DNA from: Anaerolineaceae bacterium
Lineage (GTDB): Bacteria > Chloroflexota > Anaerolineae > Anaerolineales > Anaerolineaceae
Direction of reading: 5' to 3'
Assembly: GCA_027348305.1 (NCBI GenBank)
Contig: DAIEPS010000015.1
Location: forward strand, 1 to 18,556
Length of the DNA: 18,556 nt
Positions 1 to 7,456 of this stretch are shown in pieces (positions within the stretch are counted from its first letter, which is position 1; each line of letters begins with the position of its first letter). The position numbers were made by a program, and so were the translations under genes. The notes beneath the pieces are model-generated. The model was not told the DNA's origin, did not search any database, and was given only the letters and a program-made list of their open reading frames with translations.

Positions 1-188
1 AACATAAAATTCAAAAGTTCATATTGCAAGTCTTATTGTGAGTTTATTTTTGTCTTTTGTATATTCCCTTTTTCACTACTGTTGTCCTTTTTAAGTTATT
101 TAATTACACGTAGATTTTTCTTTTTTGGAAGAAAAATCTTGGAATCTCTTTCGTAATTTGGATTGCAGCCCTGATCGGCATCGGATAT

Positions 189-1634
189 TTGTTGGCCTGG
201 CGCGAAGGGCGAAAACCCGCCGCTGCCAGCATCACCATTTCAATTCTGACCCTGGGCTTTGCCTTTGTACCAGCCTGGCGCAGCGAACCATTCACCCGTC
301 TTTTCAGTGCCATGCTGTCCATGGGGGGGTTGCTGCTTCTCTCGGCCACCTTCCTGACCGGCAACTGGCCGTTCTATAAAATGGTTGATTATTTCAAGAG
401 TTTATTCTCAGCCATAGGCGGCGGGCTTTCACGGGCCATCCTTCTCGGCACTAAAAACGCGACCCCGCCTCCACTCGATGAACCGCAGAAGCCTGCCGGC
501 GGTAAGAAGCTCTGGGCTGTCTTACGCGGACTGCTGATCGCCCTGCCTATCGTGGCTGTTCTGGCCTTGCTGCTGACAGCCGCCGACCCTGTGTTTGGCG
601 ATTGGTTGAAGAAACTGCTGGACCTCGAAAAACTGCCTGAGTATCTGTTCAGAGCCTTCTACATCGTGGCGATCGGCGGAATCCTGGTGGGCATCTATCT
701 GCATGCCGTCTTGCCCAACCAAACGGAAGAACGCCCCGATCCCAACAAAGCCTGGATGAAACCCTTCCTGGGTTGGACGGAAACCGCTGTGATCCTGGCC
801 GCCGTGGACTTGCTCTTCATCGCTTTTGTCTTCATTCAAATGCGCTACCTGTTTGGCGGCACCGCCAACATCAATGAAACCGGTTTTACCTATGCCGATT
901 ACGCCCGCCGCGGCTTCGGTGAACTCGTGGCAGTGGCTGTGCTCAGCCTTGGGTTGTACCTGGTGCTGCACACCATCACCAAACTTGAAAACAAGGGCTC
1001 TAAGGTCGGGTTCTCTGCGCTCACCATCTTGCTAATGGCTAATGTGCTCGTCATCCTGGCCTCCTCAATGCAGCGTCTGCTGCTCTATGAGGATGCCTAC
1101 GGATTCTCTCAATTGCGTACCTATACTCACGTATTCATCTACTGGCTGGCCGCGCTGATCCTGGTCACTATCCTTCTTGAACTCTTCCGCCGCCGCGGAC
1201 ATTTCGCCCTGGCCTTGCTTGTGATGACCCTCGGTTTTGGCGCCACTCTTGTACTCATGAATATCAACAGCTTTATCGCCAATAAAAATGTAGAGAGGGC
1301 GGTCGCGGGTGAAGAGTTGGACGTGCCTTACCTGGTGTCGCTCTCCTCGGATGCGGTTCCGCTGATGTTTGAGAAATTCAACGACCCCGCCACAACAAGA
1401 TCAGTCAAAGACGACCTTGGATACGCCCTTGCATGCCGCACCGTCCTGATGGATGACCCGGCTACATTACCCTGGCAGGGCTTTAACATCAGCACTTCGC
1501 AAGCCTGGAACCTGCTGCAAACCAACAAATCCGCCCTGTCAAAATACAAGGTGCTGGATAGCAACGATCTCGGCTGGTACTACCTCAAAGATGGAGAGAA
1601 AATATCCTGTGCCAATTACGGCTTCATGGATTAA
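189..1634 (+). CDS. DUF4153/DUF4173-type polytopic membrane protein, N-terminus probably incomplete
   Basis: A large hydrophobic protein of 481 residues from the TTG at 189. Membrane segments alternate with short loops through about residue 375, followed by a roughly 100-residue soluble C-terminal part. The stretch MRYLFGG, then TYADYARRGFGELVAV, is typical of the DUF4153/DUF4173 families, whose function is unknown; they are often linked to envelope or two-component contexts. The soluble tail with DVPYLVSLSSDAVPLMFE also fits DUF4173. The reading frame stays open upstream to 114 and encodes another plausible membrane helix (FLFWKKNLGISF, then LIGIGYLLAW) that looks like the family N-terminus. 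It is closed by TAG at 111-113 and has no ATG, GTG or TTG start with a ribosome binding site. The true start is therefore uncertain: the gene may be truncated or may start at a rare codon. A hairpin lies 20 bases after the stop. Confidence 0.75.
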   Translation: MLAWREGRKPAAASITISILTLGFAFVPAWRSEPFTRLFSAMLSMGGLLLLSATFLTGNWPFYKMVDYFKSLFSAIGGGLSRAILLGTKNATPPPLDEPQKPAGGKKLWAVLRGLLIALPIVAVLALLLTAADPVFGDWLKKLLDLEKLPEYLFRAFYIVAIGGILVGIYLHAVLPNQTEERPDPNKAWMKPFLGWTETAVILAAVDLLFIAFVFIQMRYLFGGTANINETGFTYADYARRGFGELVAVAVLSLGLYLVLHTITKLENKGSKVGFSALTILLMANVLVILASSMQRLLLYEDAYGFSQLRTYTHVFIYWLAALILVTILLELFRRRGHFALALLVMTLGFGATLVLMNINSFIANKNVERAVAGEELDVPYLVSLSSDAVPLMFEKFNDPATTRSVKDDLGYALACRTVLMDDPATLPWQGFNISTSQAWNLLQTNKSALSKYKVLDSNDLGWYYLKDGEKISCANYGFMD

Positions 1635-1652
1635 GCTTGCTTGAAGCCTTAC

Positions 1653-1686
1653 AGTTCCCGAACTTTTTTTCAAAAGTTCGGGAACT
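1653..1686 (+). terminator. Strong hairpin after the membrane-protein gene
   Basis: A 15-bp perfect stem (1653-1667 with 1672-1686, arm AGTTCCCGAACTTTT) closes a 4-base loop 18 bases after the stop codon. No U-tract follows, so intrinsic termination is not certain; it could serve as an RNA 3'-end barrier. The same CCCGAA core recurs in the hairpins at 1938 and 9402. Confidence 0.6.
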
Positions 1687-1743
1687 TGCACTAAATAAAC
1701 ATAGATAGCACTAATATAGCAACCTAAATAAAATACTGCAGTT

Positions 1744-1772
1744 CACCTTGACAAGGTTAGTACAATCCTTGT
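1744..1772. repeat. Decayed REP-like element (CCTTGACAAGG palindrome)
   Basis: The palindrome ACCTTGACAAGGT (1745-1757) is followed by TAGTA and a partial second arm CCTTGT. It aligns with the intact element at 17413-17447, which has the same AAGGTTAGTA junction, but the second arm has decayed after CCTTGT. I read it as a degraded copy of the repeat found next to the RAYT gene. Confidence 0.6.
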
Positions 1773-1809
1773 TGCTCTAATCCAATATCCATTGAATAAT
1801 TCGATCAAG

Positions 1810-1876
1810 CCACCTTGACAAGGTAACCCCACTCGCTGCGCTCAAGGGCGCGAAGATCGCGGCCTTGTCAAGGTGG
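1810..1876. repeat. REP-like inverted repeat with a GC-rich 39-base loop
   Basis: Arms CCACCTTGACAAGG (1810-1823) and CCTTGTCAAGGTGG (1863-1876) are perfect 14-base inverted repeats. They enclose 39 GC-rich bases, whereas the copies near 17.2 kb have loops of 3 to 6 bases. Each arm also contains the self-complementary core CCTTG-N-CAAGG, with A at the centre of the left arm and T in the right. Confidence 0.7.
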
Positions 1877-1937
1877 TCTATACTAACTTTTTTACTGTAG
1901 ATACGCTCGGTTACGCAGATACGACATGTTTTTTTTA

Positions 1938-1971
1938 ACCTCCCGAAACCCCATACCAGGTTTCGGGAGGT
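1938..1971 (-). terminator. Hairpin downstream of the ADP-ribosylglycohydrolase gene
   Basis: A 12-bp perfect stem (CCTCCCGAAACC at 1939-1950 with 1959-1970, extended by one A-T pair) and an 8-base loop lie two bases after the minus-strand stop codon. On the minus strand the stem is followed by TT and then A residues rather than a U-tract, so this is not a canonical intrinsic terminator. Its position fits 3'-end formation. Confidence 0.5.
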
Positions 1972-1973
1972 GT

Positions 1974-2744
1974 TTATGCACAGTACTTTTCCATAAACTG
2001 CCGGGTCACCTTCCCCATTGGCTCATCCAAAATGGCATACACCTTATCTGCAATAGATTCAGGCACCCCGCCATAAAAAGCCTGGGCAATGCCGCCGGTG
2101 ATGCAGGCCAGTGTATCGCTGTCGCCGCCCAGAGAGATGGCTTTTCTGATGGCATCTTCAAAATTCTCGGATTCCAAAAAGGCAGTGATGGCCTGCGGCA
2201 CAGTCCCCTGGCAGGAGACATCAAAATGATAGCCTGGTCTGATCTCGTCCAGGATGCGCGTCAGATCATAGCCAAAAGTGGCGCTGATGGTTGCTTTGAT
2301 CTCGGCTTTGGAACATCCCGTCCGCGCCAAAAAGATGGCCGCAGCAGTGGCGCAGCCTCCCTTGATGCCTTCGGGGTGATTATGTGTCACTTCGGTGAAA
2401 AACTCCGCTTTCGAGAGGGTTTCTTCGAGCGTGTCATAAGCGTAACCCACCGGGCTGATGCGCATGGCCGCACCGTTGCCCCATGAGTTGTATGGGAAAC
2501 TCGGATGCGACAATACCCAATCTGCGAACCGCCCGCCGTACCCGGCGTTTGGGTAGCGGTGGAAATACGCTTTCATCTTGTCAGCATAATTCGCACCGCT
2601 GAGGATTGAATCCGCCAGGGCCACGGTCAGCACCGTGTCATCGGTGAAGCGGCAGGCTGGCGAGAACAGCTCAAACTCGGTTGTCTTGATGTTGTGCCAC
2701 TCATACACCGAACCGATAATGTCGCCAGCGATCGCACCCAGCAT
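1974..2744 (-). CDS. ADP-ribosylglycohydrolase family protein (DraG/ARH type)
   Basis: A 256-residue protein of the ADP-ribosylglycohydrolase fold. These are binuclear Mg/Mn enzymes that cleave ADP-ribose from protein side chains or small molecules. Three family signatures are visible: the N-terminal GAIAGDIIGS (residues 3-12), FTDDT (33-37) supplying acidic metal ligands, and GGDSDTLACITGG (206-218) supplying the C-terminal ligands. All key acidic residues are present, so it should be active. Length is normal for single-domain members. The ATG is preceded by AGGAG at good spacing, and that site lies inside the end of the upstream ATL gene, only two bases away, so the two are likely one transcript. 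No ADP-ribosyltransferase is seen in the window; the substrate is unknown. Confidence 0.9.
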   Translation of the reverse strand: MLGAIAGDIIGSVYEWHNIKTTEFELFSPACRFTDDTVLTVALADSILSGANYADKMKAYFHRYPNAGYGGRFADWVLSHPSFPYNSWGNGAAMRISPVGYAYDTLEETLSKAEFFTEVTHNHPEGIKGGCATAAAIFLARTGCSKAEIKATISATFGYDLTRILDEIRPGYHFDVSCQGTVPQAITAFLESENFEDAIRKAISLGGDSDTLACITGGIAQAFYGGVPESIADKVYAILDEPMGKVTRQFMEKYCA

Positions 2745-2746
2745 AG

Positions 2747-3097
2747 TTACTCCTGCTTCCTGTTCACGGCTGAGATACCGTCCCAGCCGAATTTATCAAA
2801 GTTAATTTCACCTTCGAGGGAAAACGAAATCCCTTCCTCCTCAAGCAAAACGCGCTGCATGTTTGTGCCAAACCCGTAGCCGTGCGGACTGATGTGCCCC
2901 TTGGAATTGACCACCCGCTGCCAGGGCACGTCCGATGCGGTGGACTGCCTTCCGAGCGCTGCGAGGGCAAAGCCGATCATCTGTGCGGAACATCGCCCAA
3001 CGATGCGCGAGATCTGTCCATAAGTGGCAACCTTCCCTGCCGGGATTTGTCGGATCACGTCATAGATCAGATCATAAAGCCTGGGTTCAGACTCCAT
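2747..3097 (-). CDS. Alkyltransferase-like (ATL) DNA-binding protein, MGMT family
   Basis: A 116-residue protein of the MGMT/ATL fold. I chose the ATG at 3097 over the one at 3181 because GGAGG lies six bases before it, because homology begins here (LYDLIYDVIRQIPAGKVATYG), and because the longer form would run into the divergent promoter and almost to the next gene. The alkyl-acceptor Cys of the PCHR motif is Trp (PWQRV, residues 58-62). This is the hallmark of ATL proteins, which bind O6-alkylguanine without repairing it and route the lesion to nucleotide excision repair. The base-flipping Tyr in VATYGQ is present. The usual Arg-finger position appears to be Gln in SAQMIG (residues 37-42). 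It precedes the ADP-ribosylglycohydrolase gene in a probable two-gene operon. Confidence 0.88.
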   Translation of the reverse strand: MESEPRLYDLIYDVIRQIPAGKVATYGQISRIVGRCSAQMIGFALAALGRQSTASDVPWQRVVNSKGHISPHGYGFGTNMQRVLLEEEGISFSLEGEINFDKFGWDGISAVNRKQE

Positions 3098-3121
3098 AAA
3101 CGCCTCCACTTTGTGTTTAAG

Positions 3122-3151
3122 ATTATATATAAAACCGCTAACAGGTTGCAA
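3122..3151 (-). promoter_or_regulatory. Promoter for the ATL/ADP-ribosylglycohydrolase operon
   Basis: Read on the minus strand: TTGCAA (3146-3151), an 18-base spacer and a perfect TATAAT (3122-3127). It lies about 25 bases before the ATL start codon. The TTGCAA box is palindromic and is also available to the divergent promoter. Confidence 0.55.
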
Positions 3152-3176
3152 GTGAAAGCGCCTCTCATGGTAGAAT
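3146..3176 (+). promoter_or_regulatory. Promoter for the flippase-like gene, probably giving a leaderless mRNA
   Basis: A TAGAAT -10 box (3171-3176) ends seven bases before the ATG at 3184, so transcription would begin at or next to the start codon. No ribosome binding site precedes the ATG, which agrees with a leaderless message. The -35 candidate TTGCAA at 3146-3151 has a long 19-base spacer. Confidence 0.4.
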
Positions 3177-3183
3177 TTCATTT

Positions 3184-4209
3184 ATGAAAAAATGGCAGTT
3201 TTGGCTGGGGATCGCAATCAGTGCTGTTTTCCTCTACTTTGCTCTGAATAAATTAAACTTGGGCGAGTTTTGGAGTGCTATTAAAACCGCAAACTACTGG
3301 TGGATCTTCCCCGGGATTGCGGTCTATTTTGTAGGCGTCTGGGCGAGAGCCTGGCGCTGGCATTATCTTCTCAAACCCATCAAAAAAATTAAAACCCGTG
3401 TGATGTTCCCTGTCACCTGCATTGGCTATATGGGCAACAACATCTATCCCGCCCGCGCCGGTGAGGTGCTGCGCGCTGTGGTACTTAAACGCAAGGAAGG
3501 CGTGCCCATTTCAGCATCCCTGGCCACCATCATCGTGGAACGTGTCTTTGACGCCGTGGTCATGCTGGCCTTCGTGTTCGTCAACCTGCCCGAGCTTGCC
3601 AAAGTTGCCAATTTTGATTCAGGCTTTGCCGGCAACATCCAGCAGCTCGCGTTTATCGGCATGGGCATCTTTCTTGCCGCTCTTCTGATCTTTTTGCTGG
3701 CTGCCATGTTCCCGAAACGGACTGAAGTGCTCTGCATTTGGCTGATCAACCACTTGCTGCCCAACAAAATCCGTGAAAAGACCACCGGCATTACCCTCAA
3801 GTTTCTTGAAGGCCTGGCCTCCCTGCGCTCTCCTGCCAATGTGTTAATGGTCTTCGTTACTTCCGTCATCATCTGGCTGCTCGAAACCGTCAAATACTGG
3901 TTCGTCATGCACGCCTTTAAATTCACCGTCAGCTTCTTCGCGCTGATGCTGCTAAACGGCATCGCCAACCTGGTCACCATCATCCCCGCTGCACCGGGCT
4001 ACATCGGCACCTGGGAAGCCGTCACCAAGGCTGTTCTGGTTGCATATAACGTCCCCGGCGGTGAGGCCCTCGGATACGCCATTGTGCTGCACGTGGCTTT
4101 GTGGCTTCCGATCACCCTGCTGGGTGCTTATTTCATGACCCGCGAAGGCATCAAATGGAACGACGCGATGCGCAAGGAAACAGAAAGTGCTGAACCTCAA
4201 GCCGAATAA
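3184..4209 (+). CDS. Lysylphosphatidylglycerol synthase TM-region/UPF0104 family membrane protein (flippase-like)
   Basis: A 341-residue integral membrane protein with about eight hydrophobic segments. It begins with a short Lys-Trp start and a first helix (LGIAISAVFLYFAL). The segment NNIYPARAGEVLRAVVLKRKEGVPISASLATIIVER is split here into its key parts: ARAGEVLRA, the Lys/Arg loop, and ATIIVERVFD. These are the core signature of the UPF0104/LPG-synthase transmembrane family, also called the flippase-like domain. Members act in lipid or glycolipid translocation or in glycan assembly; the soluble MprF lysyl-transferase domain is absent. Later, PAAPGYIGTWEA matches the conserved C-terminal family motif. 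The next gene starts 35 bases downstream on the same strand, so a shared role in envelope lipid or glycan metabolism is plausible. The substrate is unknown. Confidence 0.85.
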   Translation: MKKWQFWLGIAISAVFLYFALNKLNLGEFWSAIKTANYWWIFPGIAVYFVGVWARAWRWHYLLKPIKKIKTRVMFPVTCIGYMGNNIYPARAGEVLRAVVLKRKEGVPISASLATIIVERVFDAVVMLAFVFVNLPELAKVANFDSGFAGNIQQLAFIGMGIFLAALLIFLLAAMFPKRTEVLCIWLINHLLPNKIREKTTGITLKFLEGLASLRSPANVLMVFVTSVIIWLLETVKYWFVMHAFKFTVSFFALMLLNGIANLVTIIPAAPGYIGTWEAVTKAVLVAYNVPGGEALGYAIVLHVALWLPITLLGAYFMTREGIKWNDAMRKETESAEPQAE

Positions 4210-4244
4210 ATCGCCCAATGCTCTCAGGTATAGGTTGGAGGAAT

Positions 4245-5555
4245 ATGGATAAGAAGAAGATCGCGATCGTTGGCGCCGGCTTCGGCGGACTCTCGGCAGC
4301 TTATGACCTGGCAAAAGCCGGCCATCAAGTCACCATTCTTGAGAATGCCTCAACTCCCGGCGGTCTGGCCGCGGGCTACAAAGAACCAAACTGGGAATGG
4401 ACCCTTGAAAAGTTCTACCACCACTGGTTCACCTCAGATAAACACATGTTTGGCCTGATTCACGAACTCGGTCTGGACGCCAAAGTGATGGTGCTCAGCC
4501 CCAAGACGGTGATGTATACCAAGGGCAAGTTTTACCCCTTTGACTCGATCATCAGCGCCCTGCTTTATCCCGGGTTGGGATATGGCATTAACAAGATCCG
4601 ATTTGGTCTGGTGGGGGTTTACCTGCGCCTGACCAATAACTGGAAGCCCATGGAAAAAACCACCGTCTCGCAGTGGATGAGGAAATGGGCGGGCGACAAG
4701 GTTTACACCGAGATGTGGGAACCGATGGTGGTGGGCAAATTCGGCGAACGCTATGCAGAACAGGTCAACATGGCCTGGATGTGGGCACGCCTGCATGCGC
4801 GCAGCACCAAGCTGGCGACTTACGTAGGCGGGTTTCAGGCTTTTGCGGATGATTTCGCCGCCATCCTGCAAAAGATGGGCGTCGACATCCGTTATAACAC
4901 CGCCGTTGAGAAGATCAGTTCAGAGAAAGACCAATCGGTGAAGGTGAGCCTCAAGAGCGGCGAAGAGATCTTTGACCGCATCCTTGTGACCCTATCCCCC
5001 GGTCAGATGGCAGCCATGACGCCTCAGCTTCCGCAGGATTACCTCAAAGGCCTGCTGGATCTGAAAAGCATCGGCGCAGTGGTTCTGACCATCTCGCTCA
5101 AACACGCACTTTCCAACGAGGGATACTACTGGTACAACCTGCCCAAATCGGAAGGTTTCCCCTTCCTCGCCCTGGTCGAACATACCAACTTTCTTCCCAA
5201 GGAAAAATACGGTGGCGAGCACCTGATCTACTGCGGTGACTATCTTGAAACGGACCATGAGTATTTCAAGTTAACCAAGGAAGAACTGCTTGAACGCTTT
5301 ATGCCAAGCCTTGCAAAGATCAACCCTGAATTCAAACCTGAGTGGGTCAACCGAACCTGGCTGACCCGATCCAACTACGCTCAGCCTGTGCCGATGATCA
5401 ACCATTCCAAGAACATCCCTGCCATTCAGACACCGCTGCCAGGCATCTTTTTTGCCAGCATGTCACAGGTTTATCCCTGGGATAGGGGCACCAATTTTGC
5501 CGTGGAGATCGCGCGTAAAGCCGCGGCTCAAATTAATTCAACCCTAAAAAATTAG
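4245..5555 (+). CDS. FAD-dependent amine-oxidase/protoporphyrinogen-oxidase-like oxidoreductase
   Basis: A 436-residue flavoprotein. The N-terminal Rossmann dinucleotide-binding motif is IAIVGAGFGGLSAAYDLA (residues 6-23), followed by the acidic end of strand 2 (ILEN) and the GG motif (TPGGLAAG). The C-terminal FAD-binding segment, PGIFFASMSQVYPWDRGTN, is also present. This places it in the amine oxidase / COG1232 group with protoporphyrinogen oxidases and phytoene-desaturase-like enzymes; the substrate cannot be told. The ATG at 4245 is preferred to 4218 because GGAGG lies just before it and the Rossmann motif follows directly. It sits 35 bases after the flippase-like gene and is followed by an intrinsic terminator, so the two form a likely bicistronic unit, perhaps in lipid-linked glycan or isoprenoid modification. 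Confidence 0.85.
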   Translation: MDKKKIAIVGAGFGGLSAAYDLAKAGHQVTILENASTPGGLAAGYKEPNWEWTLEKFYHHWFTSDKHMFGLIHELGLDAKVMVLSPKTVMYTKGKFYPFDSIISALLYPGLGYGINKIRFGLVGVYLRLTNNWKPMEKTTVSQWMRKWAGDKVYTEMWEPMVVGKFGERYAEQVNMAWMWARLHARSTKLATYVGGFQAFADDFAAILQKMGVDIRYNTAVEKISSEKDQSVKVSLKSGEEIFDRILVTLSPGQMAAMTPQLPQDYLKGLLDLKSIGAVVLTISLKHALSNEGYYWYNLPKSEGFPFLALVEHTNFLPKEKYGGEHLIYCGDYLETDHEYFKLTKEELLERFMPSLAKINPEFKPEWVNRTWLTRSNYAQPVPMINHSKNIPAIQTPLPGIFFASMSQVYPWDRGTNFAVEIARKAAAQINSTLKN

Positions 5556-5588
5556 TTGCAGACAAGATTAAAATTATTAAGAAAACCG

Positions 5589-5625
5589 AAAGCCAAAACT
5601 CGTGTGAGGATTGGCTTTTTCTTTC
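5589..5625 (+). terminator. Intrinsic terminator after the oxidoreductase gene
   Basis: An 8-bp stem, AAAGCCAA (5589-5596) with TTGGCTTT (5611-5618), and a 14-base loop are followed by a T-rich tail (TTCTTTCT). It lies 34 bases after the stop codon. Confidence 0.75.
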
Positions 5626-5851
5626 TCTGGAGTGTTACACAATTTTTTTGCAATCCCGTCCTATATTTGGAAGTAAGGCCCCAAATAACATTAAAAACAC
5701 CACATGTACGGTCATCGAAAATTTGTTTCACGCGCTACTGGTGCTAAAAATAATCGGAATGTTTCGGGTTCCCTTCTGTTTTATTCCACGTTATTTAAGA
5801 TTTGATTTCTTAAATATTGAATTTTTTTTAACCCAGCGTAGGGTAATCGTC

Positions 5852-5880
5852 TTGTCTGCAAAGTTTGTTTCTGCTAGAAT
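5852..5880 (+). promoter_or_regulatory. Probable dnaA promoter
   Basis: TTGTCT (5852-5857), an exact 17-base spacer and TAGAAT (5875-5880), preceded by TGC, which makes an extended -10. Transcription would start near 5887, leaving a leader of about 150 bases that contains the 5897-5923 hairpin. The tRNA-Ser promoter uses the same TTGTCT box and spacing. Confidence 0.6.
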
Positions 5881-6035
5881 TGTTCTTAGTGATTTGTTAA
5901 CGCTGATCGGGATTGAGCGTTAAAAAAGCCAAAAAACAAGTAATTTGCAAGTCCATTTCGACCCCCTTTTTACCGGTGGCTAGGCACTGCCATACCAGTT
6001 ACACATAATAAACCCTTTGATCGAGGCCCTATTTT

Positions 6036-7388
6036 ATGAATTCGCAGCAAGCATGGCAAGCGGCCGTTGGCCAACTGCAAATGGAAATGTCGAAGGCTTC
6101 CTTTGACACCTGGGTGCGCAGCACCGAATTGGTGTCTTACGAAGACAAGGCATTTACCATAGGCGTACCCAATGCGTATGCCCGTGACTGGCTCGAATCA
6201 CGCTTAACCTCCACCATTGAAAGAATCCTGGCCGGCCTGATGGAAGGACCGCAGGAGATCAAGTTCATCGTCTGGCACAAAGATTACCAGCCCCAGGTTG
6301 AAGAAAAAGCCAAAGAAATTCCCCAGCAGACCCCGGTGGTCTCGATCTCGCAGCCTGTCATTCCCTGCTCACTTAACTCAAAATATAACTTTGATAATTA
6401 TGTGGTGGGTTCATCCAACCGCCTGGCGCACGCAGCCTGCCTGGCCGTGGCCGAGAACCCTGCCCAGGCCTATAATCCGTTGTTCTTGTACGGCGGTGTC
6501 GGGTTGGGAAAAACCCATTTGTTGCACGCCATCGGCAATCATGCCCGCACGACCGGCAAACAGGTGTTGTATGTTTCTTCTGAAGAATTCACCAACGACC
6601 TGATCAATGCCATTCGCACACACAACACCCCGGCTTTCCGCGAACGCTATCGCCGCATCGACATTTTGCTGATCGATGACATCCAATTCATCGCCGGCAA
6701 AGAATCCACCCAGGAAGAATTCTTCCATACCTTTAATACCTTGCACGGTCAGGATAAGCAGATCGTGATCTCATCAGATCGCCCTCCAAAGGCCATGAGC
6801 ACACTCGAAGAACGCCTGCGTTCACGTTTCGAATGGGGCCTCACCGCGGATATCCAGTCTCCCGACCTCGAGACTCGCATTGCCATCCTCAGCGAAAAAG
6901 CTGAAAAGTCCCGGCACAAGGTGCCCCCGGAGATCCTTGAACAAATTGCCAGGCAGTTCACCTCCAACATCCGTGAACTGGAAGGGGCGCTCACGCGTGT
7001 GGTGGCTTATGCTGAACTGCGCGGAAAGCCTCTGACCGAAGACCTTGTCAACGTGGCGCTCACCGATCTGATCCCCCAGCGCAACACCTTTGAACCCTCC
7101 AGGGTGGTGGACGTGGTGGCTTCTGCATTTGGCATCAGCACCGAGAAATTGCTCGGACGAGACCGCACCCGCGAGGCAGCCTTGCCGCGACAGGTGGCCA
7201 TGTACCTGCTGCGTCAGGAAGCCAACGTATCCCTTCCCCAGATCGGACAGGTGCTCGGCGGACGCGATCACACCACCGTCATCTATGCCTGTGAAAAAGT
7301 GGCTGACCTGATCGAAAAAGACGAACTGCTGCGCCGCCAGATCGTGCAGATCCGCGAGCAGCTTAATGGTCAGCGCAGCATTTTTTAG
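6036..7388 (+). CDS. dnaA: Chromosomal replication initiator protein DnaA
   Basis: A 450-residue DnaA that binds origin DnaA boxes, opens the duplex and loads the replicative helicase. Domain I spans about residues 1-80 (WQAAVGQLQ, SFDTWVRST). Domain II is a short linker of about 35 residues. The AAA+ domain III carries Walker A GGVGLGKT (153-160), Walker B LLIDDIQ (211-217), and sensor and Arg-finger motifs (ISSDRPPK, RLRSRFEWGL). The C-terminal DNA-binding domain IV carries the signature GGRDHTTVIYACEKV. All core residues are intact. GAGG nine bases before the ATG is the ribosome binding site. dnaN does not follow as in many bacteria; the next gene encodes RNase J. Whether an adjacent origin exists is unclear. 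Confidence 0.98.
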   Translation: MNSQQAWQAAVGQLQMEMSKASFDTWVRSTELVSYEDKAFTIGVPNAYARDWLESRLTSTIERILAGLMEGPQEIKFIVWHKDYQPQVEEKAKEIPQQTPVVSISQPVIPCSLNSKYNFDNYVVGSSNRLAHAACLAVAENPAQAYNPLFLYGGVGLGKTHLLHAIGNHARTTGKQVLYVSSEEFTNDLINAIRTHNTPAFRERYRRIDILLIDDIQFIAGKESTQEEFFHTFNTLHGQDKQIVISSDRPPKAMSTLEERLRSRFEWGLTADIQSPDLETRIAILSEKAEKSRHKVPPEILEQIARQFTSNIRELEGALTRVVAYAELRGKPLTEDLVNVALTDLIPQRNTFEPSRVVDVVASAFGISTEKLLGRDRTREAALPRQVAMYLLRQEANVSLPQIGQVLGGRDHTTVIYACEKVADLIEKDELLRRQIVQIREQLNGQRSIF

Positions 7389-7450
7389 GTCTGCGCCTTG
7401 ACAATTTGAATTATTATCAAAATCCTTTAATTTATTCGCAAAAAATAGAG

Positions 7451-7456
7451 TATAAT
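7451..7456 (+). promoter_or_regulatory. Possible promoter -10 box upstream of the RNase J gene
   Basis: A perfect TATAAT in an AT-rich setting between dnaA and the RNase J gene. The matching -35 region is poor. Transcription would begin near 7463 and meet the terminator at 7584-7616 before reaching the gene. Confidence 0.35.

Larger units (their letters stand above)
1635..1973. other. Intergenic block with hairpins and REP-like palindromes
   Basis: This is a 339-base gap between convergent genes. It holds the hairpin at 1653-1686, a decayed palindromic element at 1744-1772, a longer inverted-repeat element at 1810-1876 and the hairpin at 1938-1971. A run of eight T lies just before the last hairpin on the plus strand. 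No convincing open reading frame is visible here. Confidence 0.7.
5556..6035 (+). other. AT-rich region upstream of dnaA
   Basis: This 480-base gap holds the terminator at 5589-5625, a long AT-rich stretch, a promoter at 5852-5880 and a hairpin (TTAACGCT at 5897-5904 with AGCGTTAA at 5916-5923). GTTACACA occurs twice (about 5634 and 5998). I see no good match to the DnaA box TTATCCACA on either strand, so an origin of replication cannot be called from the sequence. No convincing gene is present. Confidence 0.65.

Noticed and set aside
522..971. Minus-strand 149-codon frame within the DUF4153-type gene
   Set aside because: It is His/Gln-rich, the typical result of reading hydrophobic codons on the opposite strand, with no recognisable domain.
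1926..2486. Plus-strand 186-codon frame opposite the ADP-ribosylglycohydrolase gene
   Set aside because: Shadow of the minus-strand gene, which carries clear family motifs and a ribosome binding site.
3098..3181. Longer start for the ATL protein at 3181
   Set aside because: The extension covers the divergent promoter region, lacks family similarity, and the internal ATG at 3097 has a strong GGAGG.
5648..5923. 91-codon open frame upstream of dnaA
   Set aside because: AT-driven frame crossing the dnaA promoter, no ribosome binding site and no family resemblance.
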